DNA of 64,000 nt from an uncultured Lachnospiraceae bacterium (GTDB taxonomy: Bacteria; Bacillota; Clostridia; Lachnospirales; Lachnospiraceae), in contig CAJTJZ010000006.1 in assembly GCA_910576895.1 (NCBI GenBank), positions 24,294-88,293 of the forward strand, read 5' to 3'. Of this stretch, positions 17,060-25,844 are shown piece by piece. The notes below the pieces were generated by a model. It did no database searches and was not told where the DNA came from. It saw only the letters and a list, made by a program, of their open reading frames with translations. The first letter of the stretch is position 1. Every line of letters starts with the position of its first letter. Made by a program: the position numbers and the translations under genes.

Positions 17060-17539
17060 ATGGGTAAAAGTCAATTAACAACATTATGTTACATAGAAAA
17101 AGAAGATGCTTATTTAATGATGCATAGGATAAAAAAAGAAAATGATATTAATAAAGATAAATGGATTGGTGTTGGTGGGCATTTTGAAAAAGAGGAAAGT
17201 CCAGAGGAATGTCTTTTACGAGAAGTGAAAGAGGAGACAGGACTCACGTTGACTTCATGGAAATTTCGAGGAATCATTACATTTATTACAGATACATGGC
17301 AGACAGAGTATATGTGTCTTTATACTGCAGATGCTTTTGAGGGGGAATTAATTTCTTGTGATGAAGGGGAATTAGAATGGGTAAAGAAAAAAGATTTGAA
17401 ATATAAAAATTTATGGGAAGGAGATGACATATTTTTAAAGCTTTTGGAAGAACAAGTTCCTTTTTTTTCTTTAAAGCTTTGTTATCAAGGGGATAAATTA
17501 ATAGAGTGTGTTTTAAATGGAAAGAAGTATTTATTATAA
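17060..17539 (+). CDS. Nudix hydrolase (MutT / 8-oxo-dGTP diphosphatase-like)
   Basis: About 159 residues. The Nudix box is GGHFEKEESPEECLLREVKEETGL, seen in pieces as GGHFEKEESP and REVKEETGL. The N-terminus LTTLCYIEKEDAYLMMHR matches the Firmicute MutT-like group acting on 8-oxo-dGTP or related nucleotides. The start is ATG 17060, 10 nt after AAGGATAGG; the upstream GTG at 17024 has no SD. It is followed after 79 bp by a CorA-like gene on the same strand. Confidence 0.88.
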   Translation: MGKSQLTTLCYIEKEDAYLMMHRIKKENDINKDKWIGVGGHFEKEESPEECLLREVKEETGLTLTSWKFRGIITFITDTWQTEYMCLYTADAFEGELISCDEGELEWVKKKDLKYKNLWEGDDIFLKLLEEQVPFFSLKLCYQGDKLIECVLNGKKYLL

Positions 17540-17618
17540 TCATAAAATTTTCCAAAATGGGTAAAATAAAAGGGATAGGAATTGTTTGCAGAAAGTTAAA
17601 CATTAGGCGGTGCATACT

Positions 17619-18533
17619 ATGTTTTATTGTTTGGGTGATCAATTAAAAAATGTAGAATTTACGTTAGAATTAAAGGAGAAGGAAAAGCAATTAATAGCTA
17701 TTTTTAATAAAGAAGAATGGGTAACTGCTATGGATCAAATTGGATTTGATTATGACTGGGATATTTGCTATTCAAAAATTAGCTGTTCGAAAGCAGAATA
17801 TCAGACAAGTTATTTAACCGGAACTTTTTGTATTCCGAAAATCTTGGATAAAGAAGGAAAAAGGCATGAGATTCTTTATTTTTTAAATAAAAAATTTTTT
17901 GTTGCTATTGATGATGATGGTTATGTGGAAAAATTAATACAAAATATACAAAAGGGAAAAAATCATCAAGCAGAATGTATGGAACGGTTTTTATATAACT
18001 TTATTTCACAAATTCTTTCTTATGGAAGTGATATTTTAGAAACTTATGAACAAGTGATGATAAAAATGGAAGAACAAGTAATGTTACGTTCCCTAAATTC
18101 TTTTAATGCCCGTTTAATGCCGCTTCGGAAAAATCTTTTAGAGCTTCATTGTTATTATGAGCAGATGGAAAATGTTATTAAAGAACTAAAAGAAAATGAA
18201 AATGATTATTTTGCTAAAGAATTTTTGCGTTATTTTAGAAATTTGGAGGATCGGGCAGAACGTATGGAGAAAAAGACATCAAAGCTTTTGGAACAATCAA
18301 AACAAATTCGAGATGTCTATCAAACACAGATGGAAGTGCATCAAAATCAAACCATGCAGTTTTTAACAATTGTTTCTACAATTTTTTTGCCATTAACCTT
18401 ACTTACTGGATGGTATGGAATGAATTTTGTTCATATGCCAGAATTAGAATATGGATATCCTTATGTCATATTAGCGGCAGCAGCAATTATTATAATATGC
18501 ATTCTATTTTTTAAAAAGAAAAAGATGCTTTAA
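17619..18533 (+). CDS. CorA-like magnesium/divalent cation transporter
   Basis: About 304 residues. The cytoplasmic N-terminal region is followed by a long coiled-coil helix (about residues 130-235). Two C-terminal transmembrane segments are joined by the selectivity motif GWYGMNF, diagnostic of CorA. The protein forms a pentameric Mg2+ channel in the membrane. The start is ATG 17619, 8 nt after AGGCGG; a GTG three codons earlier overlaps the SD. The N-terminal domain is poorly conserved, as is usual in Lachnospiraceae CorA-like proteins. Confidence 0.9.
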   Translation: MFYCLGDQLKNVEFTLELKEKEKQLIAIFNKEEWVTAMDQIGFDYDWDICYSKISCSKAEYQTSYLTGTFCIPKILDKEGKRHEILYFLNKKFFVAIDDDGYVEKLIQNIQKGKNHQAECMERFLYNFISQILSYGSDILETYEQVMIKMEEQVMLRSLNSFNARLMPLRKNLLELHCYYEQMENVIKELKENENDYFAKEFLRYFRNLEDRAERMEKKTSKLLEQSKQIRDVYQTQMEVHQNQTMQFLTIVSTIFLPLTLLTGWYGMNFVHMPELEYGYPYVILAAAAIIIICILFFKKKKML

Positions 18534-18556
18534 AAAATAAATAAATAATATTATTA

Positions 18557-18597
18557 AAGGATAGAGGAAAATATAATAGAATCCTCTATCCTTATCT
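18557..18597. terminator. Bidirectional terminator between corA and the sigma operon
   Basis: AAGGATAGAGGA (18557-18568) pairs perfectly with TCCTCTATCCTT (18582-18593) around a 13-nt loop between two convergent genes. Confidence 0.75.
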
Positions 18598-18621
18598 TTG
18601 AAATATAAAATAGGGTATAAA

Positions 18622-18936
18622 TTAGTGATAAAAAAGCAAATGTTCAGGAAATTCTTCTATACCAATTTCTAAGATTCCCATACCAGCAGCAAAAATCATT
18701 AGGAAAAAGAGAAGCCAAATAGCAGCAAAATCATAAGTAATTTCCAAATCTTGTCGGAATTTACTACATAAAATTTCAAGTCCTAAAATAATAAAAATAG
18801 CAGGCCAAAGTTTAAAAATAAAAGCCAAAGAAAGCGATGGAAGAAAAATATGAATTAGAAATAAGCTGCCAAATAAAATTAAAATAATACCTAATGTAAT
18901 TGTGCCAATTTTATGAATATAAGATGATTTTTTCAT
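18622..18936 (-). CDS. Small membrane protein, LiaI/DUF5668-like
   Basis: 104 residues with three or four hydrophobic segments. The LiaI/LiaF-type transmembrane pattern is seen in GTITLGIILILFGSLFL and KLWPAIFIILGLEIL. It overlaps the preceding gene of the operon by ATGA and so is co-translated. Proteins of this kind associate with envelope-stress systems. The function here is inferred from the ECF sigma operon it closes. Confidence 0.75.
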   Translation of the reverse strand: MKKSSYIHKIGTITLGIILILFGSLFLIHIFLPSLSLAFIFKLWPAIFIILGLEILCSKFRQDLEITYDFAAIWLLFFLMIFAAGMGILEIGIEEFPEHLLFYH

Positions 18937-19634
18937 GATAATTCCTCCTCTTTATTCTTTTCTTTTGCCTGTTTTGTATCTTCAAAACTAGCATCTTCCT
19001 CCGTTTTTTCTTCTTTTTGAAAAAAGTTTGGCTTTATAAAATCTTCTGTCCATTTAGAGTTAATTTCTTCTGTATAAGTAGAGTTCATATCTATATTATC
19101 ATCATTATCATTTTCAAATTCCTGAAATAAAGAAATTTTTTTTCCACGAATTAAAAATAATCCTAAGAAGATACAAATAACACCAAAAAATATTTTTGGA
19201 AGAAATGTATGAAGGATATGGCTAATTTCATAATAAAAACTATCTGGTATCATAAGAAGAAAAACATCAATAAAAGTATAACATAAAACAATAATACCAA
19301 TAAAAATACAAACAATCGCACAAAGAGCTTTATTATTGTGTATAAAGTCACTAAAGCTGGTATGATCAAATGGAGAGAATAAATAAGTATCTTCTAGTTG
19401 TTCAAATTCATAATCTGGCATATGATTAATATTATTTGTATGAAAAAAACTATAAAACCATACAACAAAGGCAATAAGAATTAATGGACTAAATACTATA
19501 GATGCACAAATAATAGAGCCAATAAATAGGCTCATTAAGCTTGTTCCAAACTTAAAAAAACCAAGATACATTTCTCCAGCTCCCGGAATCAGAGAAAATA
19601 AAAAAGTAGAAAATTTTCCGCGTTTCATTTTCAT
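18933..19634 (-). CDS. Multi-pass membrane protein of the ECF sigma operon
   Basis: About 233 residues. The N-terminus FLFSLIPGAGEMYLGFFKFG recalls TM2-type hairpin proteins. Further hydrophobic segments lie at about residues 40-70, 115-140 and 155-180, then a hydrophilic acidic C-terminal tail (about 50 residues) ends in KEEELS. The start ATG 19634 is 9 nt after AGGAGG; the ATG at 19643 abuts the SD. No known function; it probably takes part in envelope sensing with the sigma/anti-sigma pair upstream. Confidence 0.75.
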   Translation of the reverse strand: MKMKRGKFSTFLFSLIPGAGEMYLGFFKFGTSLMSLFIGSIICASIVFSPLILIAFVVWFYSFFHTNNINHMPDYEFEQLEDTYLFSPFDHTSFSDFIHNNKALCAIVCIFIGIIVLCYTFIDVFLLMIPDSFYYEISHILHTFLPKIFFGVICIFLGLFLIRGKKISLFQEFENDNDDNIDMNSTYTEEINSKWTEDFIKPNFFQKEEKTEEDASFEDTKQAKEKNKEEELS

Positions 19635-19655
19635 AAATAACATCCTCCTTTAATA

Positions 19656-20108
19656 TTAAAATGTAATATGAGTTAAATTGTCAGTAAAATCAATAATTTT
19701 TTGATTAATAATAGTAGTTCCACGATAGATATCCTGCGAAAGATCTCTTTTTGGCTTTTCTATAGTCTTTGGAATAGTAGTAGCTTTTGGTGGATATCGT
19801 TCCAAAGAAGAAAAATTCTCTGTTGGGTTAGAAAGAAAAATAATGGCAAGGCAGGCAGCAACAGCAAGACCAATTTTAATACAATAAACAGTAAATTCTT
19901 GCTTTTTTCGTTTTAAATATTGTTTTTTTGCAAGAATATTTTGTTTTAAATAATGAGGTGCAGGAAGAATGTCTTTTTGTAAGATTTGAGCAAGTCGTTT
20001 AGAACAAAAAGGACAATCTCTAATATGTTTTAATAAAGCTTGTTGATTCTTATTTGTATCAAGAGTAGCAAGTTCAGAATCCTTTAAATGGTATTCTTGT
20101 TTTTTCAT
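19656..20108 (-). CDS. Anti-sigma factor with HxxxCxxC zinc motif
   Basis: 150 residues. The N-terminal cytoplasmic part has HIRDCPFC (H-x3-C-x2-C), the zinc anti-sigma (ZAS) motif. One transmembrane segment (IGLAVAACLAIIFL) and a short outer domain follow. It overlaps the sigma factor gene by ATGA. It should bind and hold the ECF sigma at the membrane until an envelope signal arrives; the signal is unknown. Confidence 0.85.
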   Translation of the reverse strand: MKKQEYHLKDSELATLDTNKNQQALLKHIRDCPFCSKRLAQILQKDILPAPHYLKQNILAKKQYLKRKKQEFTVYCIKIGLAVAACLAIIFLSNPTENFSSLERYPPKATTIPKTIEKPKRDLSQDIYRGTTIINQKIIDFTDNLTHITF

Positions 20109-20620
20109 TTTATGAATCCTCCTTTCATTTTATAAATTTTACGAAGCATTTCTTTTGCTCGATAAATTTGTGTTTGAATTGTTTTTTTGCTTTTTTGCCT
20201 GTCATGAGAAATTTTATCAACAGACTTTTCATAGTAAAAATAGTCGGTGGCAACATCACGATAAGTATCTGGAAGATTTTGACAGTATGTAAATAATTCT
20301 TGCCTTACTTCCTGTTCCAATGTTTGCTCTTCTGGGGAAGAAGTAGTCATTGGAAGTTCCTCAAAATAAGTATCTTCTGGAGTTGTTCTTCGTTCTGCCT
20401 TTTTTAAGTAATCGAGGCATTTATTGGTAGCAATTCGGCAAAGCCATGCTTTTTCTTGTTTTCTATCAAATTTTGAAAGGTTCTGATAAGCAGACAAAAA
20501 AGTATCTTGTGTCAGATCCTCTGATGAAAAGTAATCTTTTGTCATTCGATAACAAAGGGTAAAGATAAGATCTTGATAAGTTGTTAATAAATATTCAAAA
20601 TAATGTTCTTGCCTGTTCAT
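20105..20620 (-). CDS. ECF-type RNA polymerase sigma factor
   Basis: 171 residues with region 2 (YQDLIFTLCYRMTKDYFSSEDLTQDTFLSAYQNL...AWLCRIATNKCLDYLKK) and region 4 (LPDTYRDVATDYFYYEKSVDKISHDRQKSKKTIQTQIYRAKEML). It is first in a four-gene operon with an anti-sigma and two membrane proteins, so it very likely directs an envelope-stress response and may autoregulate. The start ATG follows GAAAGGAG at good spacing. Confidence 0.92.
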   Translation of the reverse strand: MNRQEHYFEYLLTTYQDLIFTLCYRMTKDYFSSEDLTQDTFLSAYQNLSKFDRKQEKAWLCRIATNKCLDYLKKAERRTTPEDTYFEELPMTTSSPEEQTLEQEVRQELFTYCQNLPDTYRDVATDYFYYEKSVDKISHDRQKSKKTIQTQIYRAKEMLRKIYKMKGGFIK

Positions 20621-20968
20621 ACAGCTCCTTTCTATTTGATTTTTGTAAGGTTTTTTTAACTATTAGTATAGAAAGCCTTTACAAGAGCAAGTTTGCTCGC
20701 TTTGTTTTTTACTTTGTTTACTCTCTATAATCTATAACGAGTTAGTAAATGAAATATCTTCAAAAAAATTAAATTTTGTTGAAAATATATAAATAGAATA
20801 GAAATGCTATACTATATTATGTTGAGAATTATACCTAAAAAAGAGCAAAGTTTGGTTTTTATGAAAAATATAATAAAAATTAATTGAGAATTGCAAAAAA
20901 ATTGTATATAATTATGAATAGAGTAAAGGGAAATGATATTGAAATTGTAGAAATGGGAGGATGTGCAA
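20621..20968. promoter_or_regulatory. Intergenic region with divergent promoters; sigma70-type promoter at 20884-20912 (+)
   Basis: A+T-rich spacer between the sigma operon (minus) and the PocR-domain gene (plus). On the plus strand TTGAGA (20884-20889) and TATAAT (20907-20912) are 17 nt apart and about 57 nt before the PocR start. A short inverted repeat followed by T-rich sequence lies near 20686-20712. No convincing ECF promoter was recognised for the sigma gene. Confidence 0.6.
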
Positions 20969-21739
20969 ATGAAATTAAAAGATTTTTTTGATTTAACGTA
21001 TTTGAATCGTATCTTAGGTAATTGGTCAAAAGCAACAGGGTTAGCTGTGATTGCTATGGATGAAGAAGGAAATTATATCAGCGATGAATTTGGTATGACG
21101 GATTTTTGCCAAAAATATACAAAAGGGACGAAAGAAGGACGAAAACGCTGTGAGAAATGTGATCGTGAGAACACAGGAATCTACTATTGTCATGCAGGTT
21201 TGATTGATTTTAGTACTGATATTAAAGTTGGAGATATTTGTGTTGGAAAAATTGTTGGTGGGCAGGTATTGCCAGAAGCACCAGATGAGGAAAAATTTGG
21301 ACAGATTGCAAGAGAAATTGGGGTTGGACGTAGAGAATTTATTGATGCACTTCATAAAGTTCCCGTTAGAACAGAAGAGGAGATTAAAGCTGCAGCACAG
21401 ATGCTTGGTGAAACAATTAATATGTTAGTAAATTTTGAGTATAAAGAGAAAAAAGATAGCACACGTTTGGAACGTATGGATAAAGATGTAAAAGAAGCAA
21501 TCACTTGTATTGAAGAAATGAATGCACATTCTAAGCAATTAGATAAAATTCGTGATCAACAAAGAATCCTTGCATTAAATGCTAGTATTGAGGCAGCTCG
21601 TGCAGGAGAGGCTGGAAAAGGATTTGCTATTGTAGCATCAAAAGTAGGAGATTTAGCTAGCAATTCTGGAAATGTAAATGAATTGTTAAAAAAATCACTT
21701 GTTACTTTAAATCATATTGTAGAACATATGGAAGGATAA
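20969..21739 (+). CDS. PocR-domain sensor with truncated chemoreceptor signalling tip
   Basis: About 256 residues and no transmembrane segment, so cytoplasmic. Residues about 5-160 form a PocR ligand-binding domain with CEKCDRENTGIYYCHAGLIDFS and GKIVGGQVLPE. The C-terminal part holds the methyl-accepting tip core QQRILALNASIEAARAGEAGKGFAIVASKVGDLA, but the flanking coiled coil is much shorter than in full MCPs. PocR-type domains sense small hydrocarbon derivatives or redox/metal ligands. The start is ATG 20969, 8 nt after GGGAGG. It probably signals to CheA/CheW elsewhere. Confidence 0.85.
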   Translation: MKLKDFFDLTYLNRILGNWSKATGLAVIAMDEEGNYISDEFGMTDFCQKYTKGTKEGRKRCEKCDRENTGIYYCHAGLIDFSTDIKVGDICVGKIVGGQVLPEAPDEEKFGQIAREIGVGRREFIDALHKVPVRTEEEIKAAAQMLGETINMLVNFEYKEKKDSTRLERMDKDVKEAITCIEEMNAHSKQLDKIRDQQRILALNASIEAARAGEAGKGFAIVASKVGDLASNSGNVNELLKKSLVTLNHIVEHMEG

Positions 21740-21760
21740 AACTTTTTATTTTAAAATAAT

Positions 21761-21794
21761 AAAAAAGCTTCTGATTTTTCCAGAAGCTTTTTTG
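21761..21794. terminator. Bidirectional terminator between PocR gene and GH43 gene
   Basis: AAAAAGCTTCTG and CAGAAGCTTTTTT pair perfectly around a 7-nt loop, with T runs on both strands; both convergent genes end beside it. Confidence 0.92.
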
Positions 21795-21816
21795 TTTTGA
21801 AAAAAGATACTAGTAT

Positions 21817-24780
21817 TTATTTTACTTTTATCTTTATTGTGCATTTTTTATTTTTATTTGCTTTTGAAGTAGCAGTAATTTTTGCTATACCTTTACTATT
21901 CGCTTTTACAATACCTTTTGCAGAAACGGAAGCAATTTTTTTATTGGAGCTTGTCCAAGTAACTTTTTTAGAAGCTCCTCCTGTAACGGTTACTTTTGCT
22001 GCAAGTTTAAGATTTTTTCCTGTTTTTAAGGAAACTATCTTTGTAATTGCTTTTTTAGAACCTTTTTTTGTAATTGCAACTTTCTTTACTGTTTTTTTCG
22101 CTTTATTGTCTGTGTCCGTATTTGTATCTGTATCTTTGTCGGTATCCGTATCTGTAGGAATTTCTGTTGGTTTATTTTGATTTGTATTGTCTGAATTTAT
22201 ATCGTTTTTATTGGAATCTATTTCTGTACTAGCAATGGAAAGAGCAATCGCTTCATTATTGTCTAGTGCTTTATTAAAGATTCTAACATCATCTAAAGCA
22301 CCAGTAAAATAAGCATCCCATGCATTTACACCAAAATAGATAGCGGCATTTCCCGCCATAATATTACTTGCAATATCACCAGAGGAGATTAAAACACCAT
22401 CAAGATAAAGATTTGCTGTTACTGTATTTGGAAGGCTGCCTGCTTTGTTTCCATCAACAGAAAGAACAACATTTTGCCAAGTATTTGTTTTATAGGCATT
22501 TGCTGCTGGTGTTGAAATATAATCTCCTTTTTTTGACCAAATTTTAGCATCAAAACTTAAATTTAACCATTGTTCTGGTTCAAAAGTTCCAGCGGCAAGT
22601 GTTGGATCAACAGCACCACCAAGTGCAGTTGGTTTCATCCAGAAAGAAATAGAATAGCTTTCTGAAAGTTCCTTTGCATCGCAAAGTTTTAAGCCATAGC
22701 TTCCATCAAGAACAATGGCTTGTCCAAGTTTTCCTTCTGCATAATTATAAACAGCATCTGCTTTTTCTACAGGAACTTTTGCTTTTGTAACAGCAGTAGC
22801 ACCATTAGTAGAATTATTGAAAGGGAATGTTTTAATAGGCTGTTCTGTAAATGTAAAGTTGGAGAAATCTCTTTCAATAGATAATGTATAGCTTGCTGCC
22901 AATTTTTCATTTTCTGCATAAACATCAATGGTAGCTTCTTTTTTAGCACCCGTTAAATAAATAGTTGCAGTACCTGTGCTGCTTAATACTTTTCCATCTA
23001 ATGTAATAAATCCTTTGGTATCTTTCGCAGTAAGCTGTAAAGCGGCAGTTTCTGAAGTATAAGGTACTTTATATTGATATACTTTGTTCTGAGCAGTAAT
23101 TTCTTCTCCATTAATTTTTAAAGAACTAATATCATTTTCTGTACCCGCTGTTGCAGAATTGCTAGTACCTGCTTTTGGAGATTTATTTAAGTAAAAATCG
23201 GCACTTGAATCACAATCTTCCAATGCTTTTACCATAAGAGAACCGCCATCAATGCAAAGATAATATCCCGGTTTTGCAATGCTTTCAAAGGAAATAGCTT
23301 CTGCATTTGTTAATCCTTTTACTGTGCGAAATGTTTGTGCTTTTGCTGTATCTGCATCAGAGATAATCTGATCATTTTGTGCTTTATATTTATAATCTTG
23401 TGCAAGACTAACTGTATTATTATCATTTATAGTTAGATAAAGTCCCGGTTTATTTTCTGATTGAATCGATACATAGGAATCTTTAGAAGGATCTGATTTT
23501 CCAGCAATAATTGCCCAATTTCTATCTTCATCTTTTGGTTGGAAGTAAGTGCCAACACCTACAGTTGTATATGGATATTCGCCGTCACCACTAGAATTTA
23601 TAAAATTTTCATGGGAAAGCATAGCTCCTGTATCTGTATAGAGAACATAAGGTTCTGCTCCTGTAATACCAATAGCCGTTTCTGGGATTGGTTGAATGCT
23701 GCCATCTGCATTAAAATGTACTTCTGCAATGCAGGCATTGCGGCGGAATCCACCCGGAAGAGAGCCATTGTGATATACAAAATAAGTTTTTCCTTTAAAA
23801 TCAAAGACTGCCATATGATTTGTATTAGAGGTAGCAGCAGGAGGCATTAGCTGTTTACCAAAAGTCCATGAACCATTTAATAGATCATTGGTAGTAGAAT
23901 ATGCCATTTCTTCTCGCCAGTTCATAGCATAGAAAAGATAATATGGTCCTGTTGGCTTTCCATTTGCATCTGTGCGGCGATAAAGCCAAGGAGCTTCTGT
24001 ATATCCGCCATCTTTTGCAGTAATTGGAGATTGTTCAATAATATCCGCACTACTTGCAGAAGTACCACAAGTAATTTTTCCATCATTATTTAAGTCTTTT
24101 ACAGATATCATATCTTCATTTAATTCACATATGTAATACTTGCCATTACCCCATGCTAGGTAACGATGTTCTACTCCTTTACTATCGGTTTCAATATAAA
24201 TGGTTGGATCAATATCGTTAAAATCACTAGTTTGAGGATTTGTATCTGTTCCTTTTACTAATGGTTTTCCAATGTCTTTAAAAGGACCTGTTGCTTTATC
24301 TGCCACAGCAACACCAATCGATTGTTTTCCAGCAGAAGTAGCATCCCAAGTACAATGATAAAGATAATATTTCCCCTTATATTTTGCTACTTGTCCTGCC
24401 CATGCATCTGTTCCTGTACTGGCCCAAGGGATGCTTGCCTTATCTGCTTTCATAACAACGCCTTCATAGTTCCAATTTTTTAAGTCTTTTGTAGAATAGC
24501 ACATCCATTCCAAAATTTTATAAGCTTCATTTTGTGCTGTATCATGTCCAGTATATAAATAGACAGTGTCGCCATCGACTAAAACAGCAGGATCACCTCC
24601 ATAGATAAGATTTCCATTAACATAACCACCAATTGGATTTGAGACTTCTGTTTTAGAAATTATAGTCTCGGTTGGTTCTGTTTGTACAGCCTTGACTGTA
24701 GAGGATAGTAATGGACTGGAAATAGAAACAACAGTAAGAGCGGTTGCAACAATTCCAGTTAAAACTTGTTTTTTCATCAT
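21817..24780 (-). CDS. Secreted multidomain GH43 glycoside hydrolase (arabinan/xylan type)
   Basis: 987 residues. A signal peptide (MMKKQVLTGIVATALTVVS...) is followed by a GH43 five-bladed propeller (about 45-390) with GGDPAVLVDGDTVYLYTGHD (catalytic Asp), NDIDPTIY and EAPWLYRR (Glu). Next come an AbfB/CBM42-like sugar-binding region (about 400-540, WAIIAGKSD, KPGLYLTINDN), a cadherin-like beta-sandwich (about 555-640), a LamG/concanavalin-like domain (about 660-850), a Thr/Asp linker (TDTDTDKDTDTNTDTD) and a C-terminal Big_2 Ig-like domain. No sortase motif is present. It likely releases arabinose or xylose from plant polysaccharide outside the cell. SD AAAGGAG lies just before the start. 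Confidence 0.92.
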   Translation of the reverse strand: MMKKQVLTGIVATALTVVSISSPLLSSTVKAVQTEPTETIISKTEVSNPIGGYVNGNLIYGGDPAVLVDGDTVYLYTGHDTAQNEAYKILEWMCYSTKDLKNWNYEGVVMKADKASIPWASTGTDAWAGQVAKYKGKYYLYHCTWDATSAGKQSIGVAVADKATGPFKDIGKPLVKGTDTNPQTSDFNDIDPTIYIETDSKGVEHRYLAWGNGKYYICELNEDMISVKDLNNDGKITCGTSASSADIIEQSPITAKDGGYTEAPWLYRRTDANGKPTGPYYLFYAMNWREEMAYSTTNDLLNGSWTFGKQLMPPAATSNTNHMAVFDFKGKTYFVYHNGSLPGGFRRNACIAEVHFNADGSIQPIPETAIGITGAEPYVLYTDTGAMLSHENFINSSGDGEYPYTTVGVGTYFQPKDEDRNWAIIAGKSDPSKDSYVSIQSENKPGLYLTINDNNTVSLAQDYKYKAQNDQIISDADTAKAQTFRTVKGLTNAEAISFESIAKPGYYLCIDGGSLMVKALEDCDSSADFYLNKSPKAGTSNSATAGTENDISSLKINGEEITAQNKVYQYKVPYTSETAALQLTAKDTKGFITLDGKVLSSTGTATIYLTGAKKEATIDVYAENEKLAASYTLSIERDFSNFTFTEQPIKTFPFNNSTNGATAVTKAKVPVEKADAVYNYAEGKLGQAIVLDGSYGLKLCDAKELSESYSISFWMKPTALGGAVDPTLAAGTFEPEQWLNLSFDAKIWSKKGDYISTPAANAYKTNTWQNVVLSVDGNKAGSLPNTVTANLYLDGVLISSGDIASNIMAGNAAIYFGVNAWDAYFTGALDDVRIFNKALDNNEAIALSIASTEIDSNKNDINSDNTNQNKPTEIPTDTDTDKDTDTNTDTDNKAKKTVKKVAITKKGSKKAITKIVSLKTGKNLKLAAKVTVTGGASKKVTWTSSNKKIASVSAKGIVKANSKGIAKITATSKANKNKKCTIKIKVK

Positions 24781-24843
24781 TTTTTTCTCCTTTCTTTTAG
24801 AAATCTTTAAAAAGATATAAAGTAAATAAATTAGAGTATTAGG

Positions 24844-24884
24844 ATACTATTGAATAGTATACAAAAAAAATAAAGAAGATACAA
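24844..24884 (-). promoter_or_regulatory. GH43 promoter with palindromic operator
   Basis: On the minus strand the -35 TTGTAT (24879-24884) and -10 TATACT (24856-24861) are 17 nt apart. A near-perfect palindrome, ATACTATTGAATAGTAT (24844-24860), overlaps the -10 box, a natural place for a repressor to block initiation. The regulator is not identifiable here. Confidence 0.65.
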
Positions 24885-25231
24885 GATTTTTGTGAAATTT
24901 TTCCGTAATATTGTTATAATAATTTTTTAAAGTATTGTTTTATAAATAAATTTGATATAAAAATAAAATTTAACGAATAGTTTAAAATAAAAAAACAAAA
25001 ACAAAACAAACAATAAAAAAATAAAGCACAAAAATCTCCAAAAAATCCCTTCAATATTTATATTATCAGTAAAATCATGTATCTATTTATGATACAATAT
25101 TGAAAAAAATTTTAAGAACAACAACTACAAATAAAAAAACATAAAATCAAAAGGAGGAAGAAAATAGATAATAAAAATATTGATAAAAGTAAGCAAATAT
25201 GATATATTATACCCATAAAGAAGATGGTTTC

Positions 25232-25844
25232 ATGGGTAATTATAAGCCAAAAGAATTTGCTAAAATGATAGGTGTTTCTGTTAAAACATTACAAAAGTGA
25301 GATAAAGATAATGTGTTAAAAGCCTATCGTACACCAAAAGATAGAAGATATTATACAGACGAACAATATTTTAAATATACAGGACAACAAATACAAAAAA
25401 ACGGAAAAACCGTTATTTATACAAGAATGTCTACTAATAATCAAAAAGATGATCTGAATAATCAGATTGAATTTTTGAAACAATATGCAAATACAAAAGG
25501 AATTATCGTTGACGAAATTTTTGAAGATATAGGAAGCGGATTAAATTACAATAGAAAAAAATGGAACTTACTAATAGATAAATGATGTATTAAAGGAGAA
25601 ATTCAATGTAATATTTATTACACATAAAGATAGATTTATTCGTTTTAGCTTTGAATGGTTGGAACATTTTTTAAAATCTAATGATGCTGAAATTATTATT
25701 GTAAACAATGAAAAAATGTCGCCTGAACAAGAATTAGTGAATGATTTGATTTCTATTATTCATGTATTTAGTTGTAGGATTTATGGTTTAAGAAAATACA
25801 AAAATAAAATTAAGGGAGATGAGGAAATTGCTAAAAGGTTATAA
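25232..25844 (+). pseudogene. tnpA: Disrupted IS607-family serine recombinase TnpA
   Basis: Read through its lesions, the protein has a MerR-like N-terminal helix-turn-helix (NYKPKEFAKMIGVSVKTLQ) and a serine-recombinase domain with the catalytic Ser in VIYTRMSTNNQKDDL, then ITHKDRFIRF and IIHVFSCRIYGLRKYK. Codon 23 is TGA (25298) where relatives have Trp. A second TGA falls at 25583, and the frame shifts near 25600-25612, the rest being read in another frame to 25844. Three independent lesions make it non-functional. Confidence 0.9.

Noticed and set aside
21797..22180. 127-codon hydrophobic frame with a Val/Ser repeat on the plus strand
   Set aside because: It is the reverse of the GH43 C-terminal Ig domain and Thr/Asp linker; the apparent membrane protein is a composition artefact.
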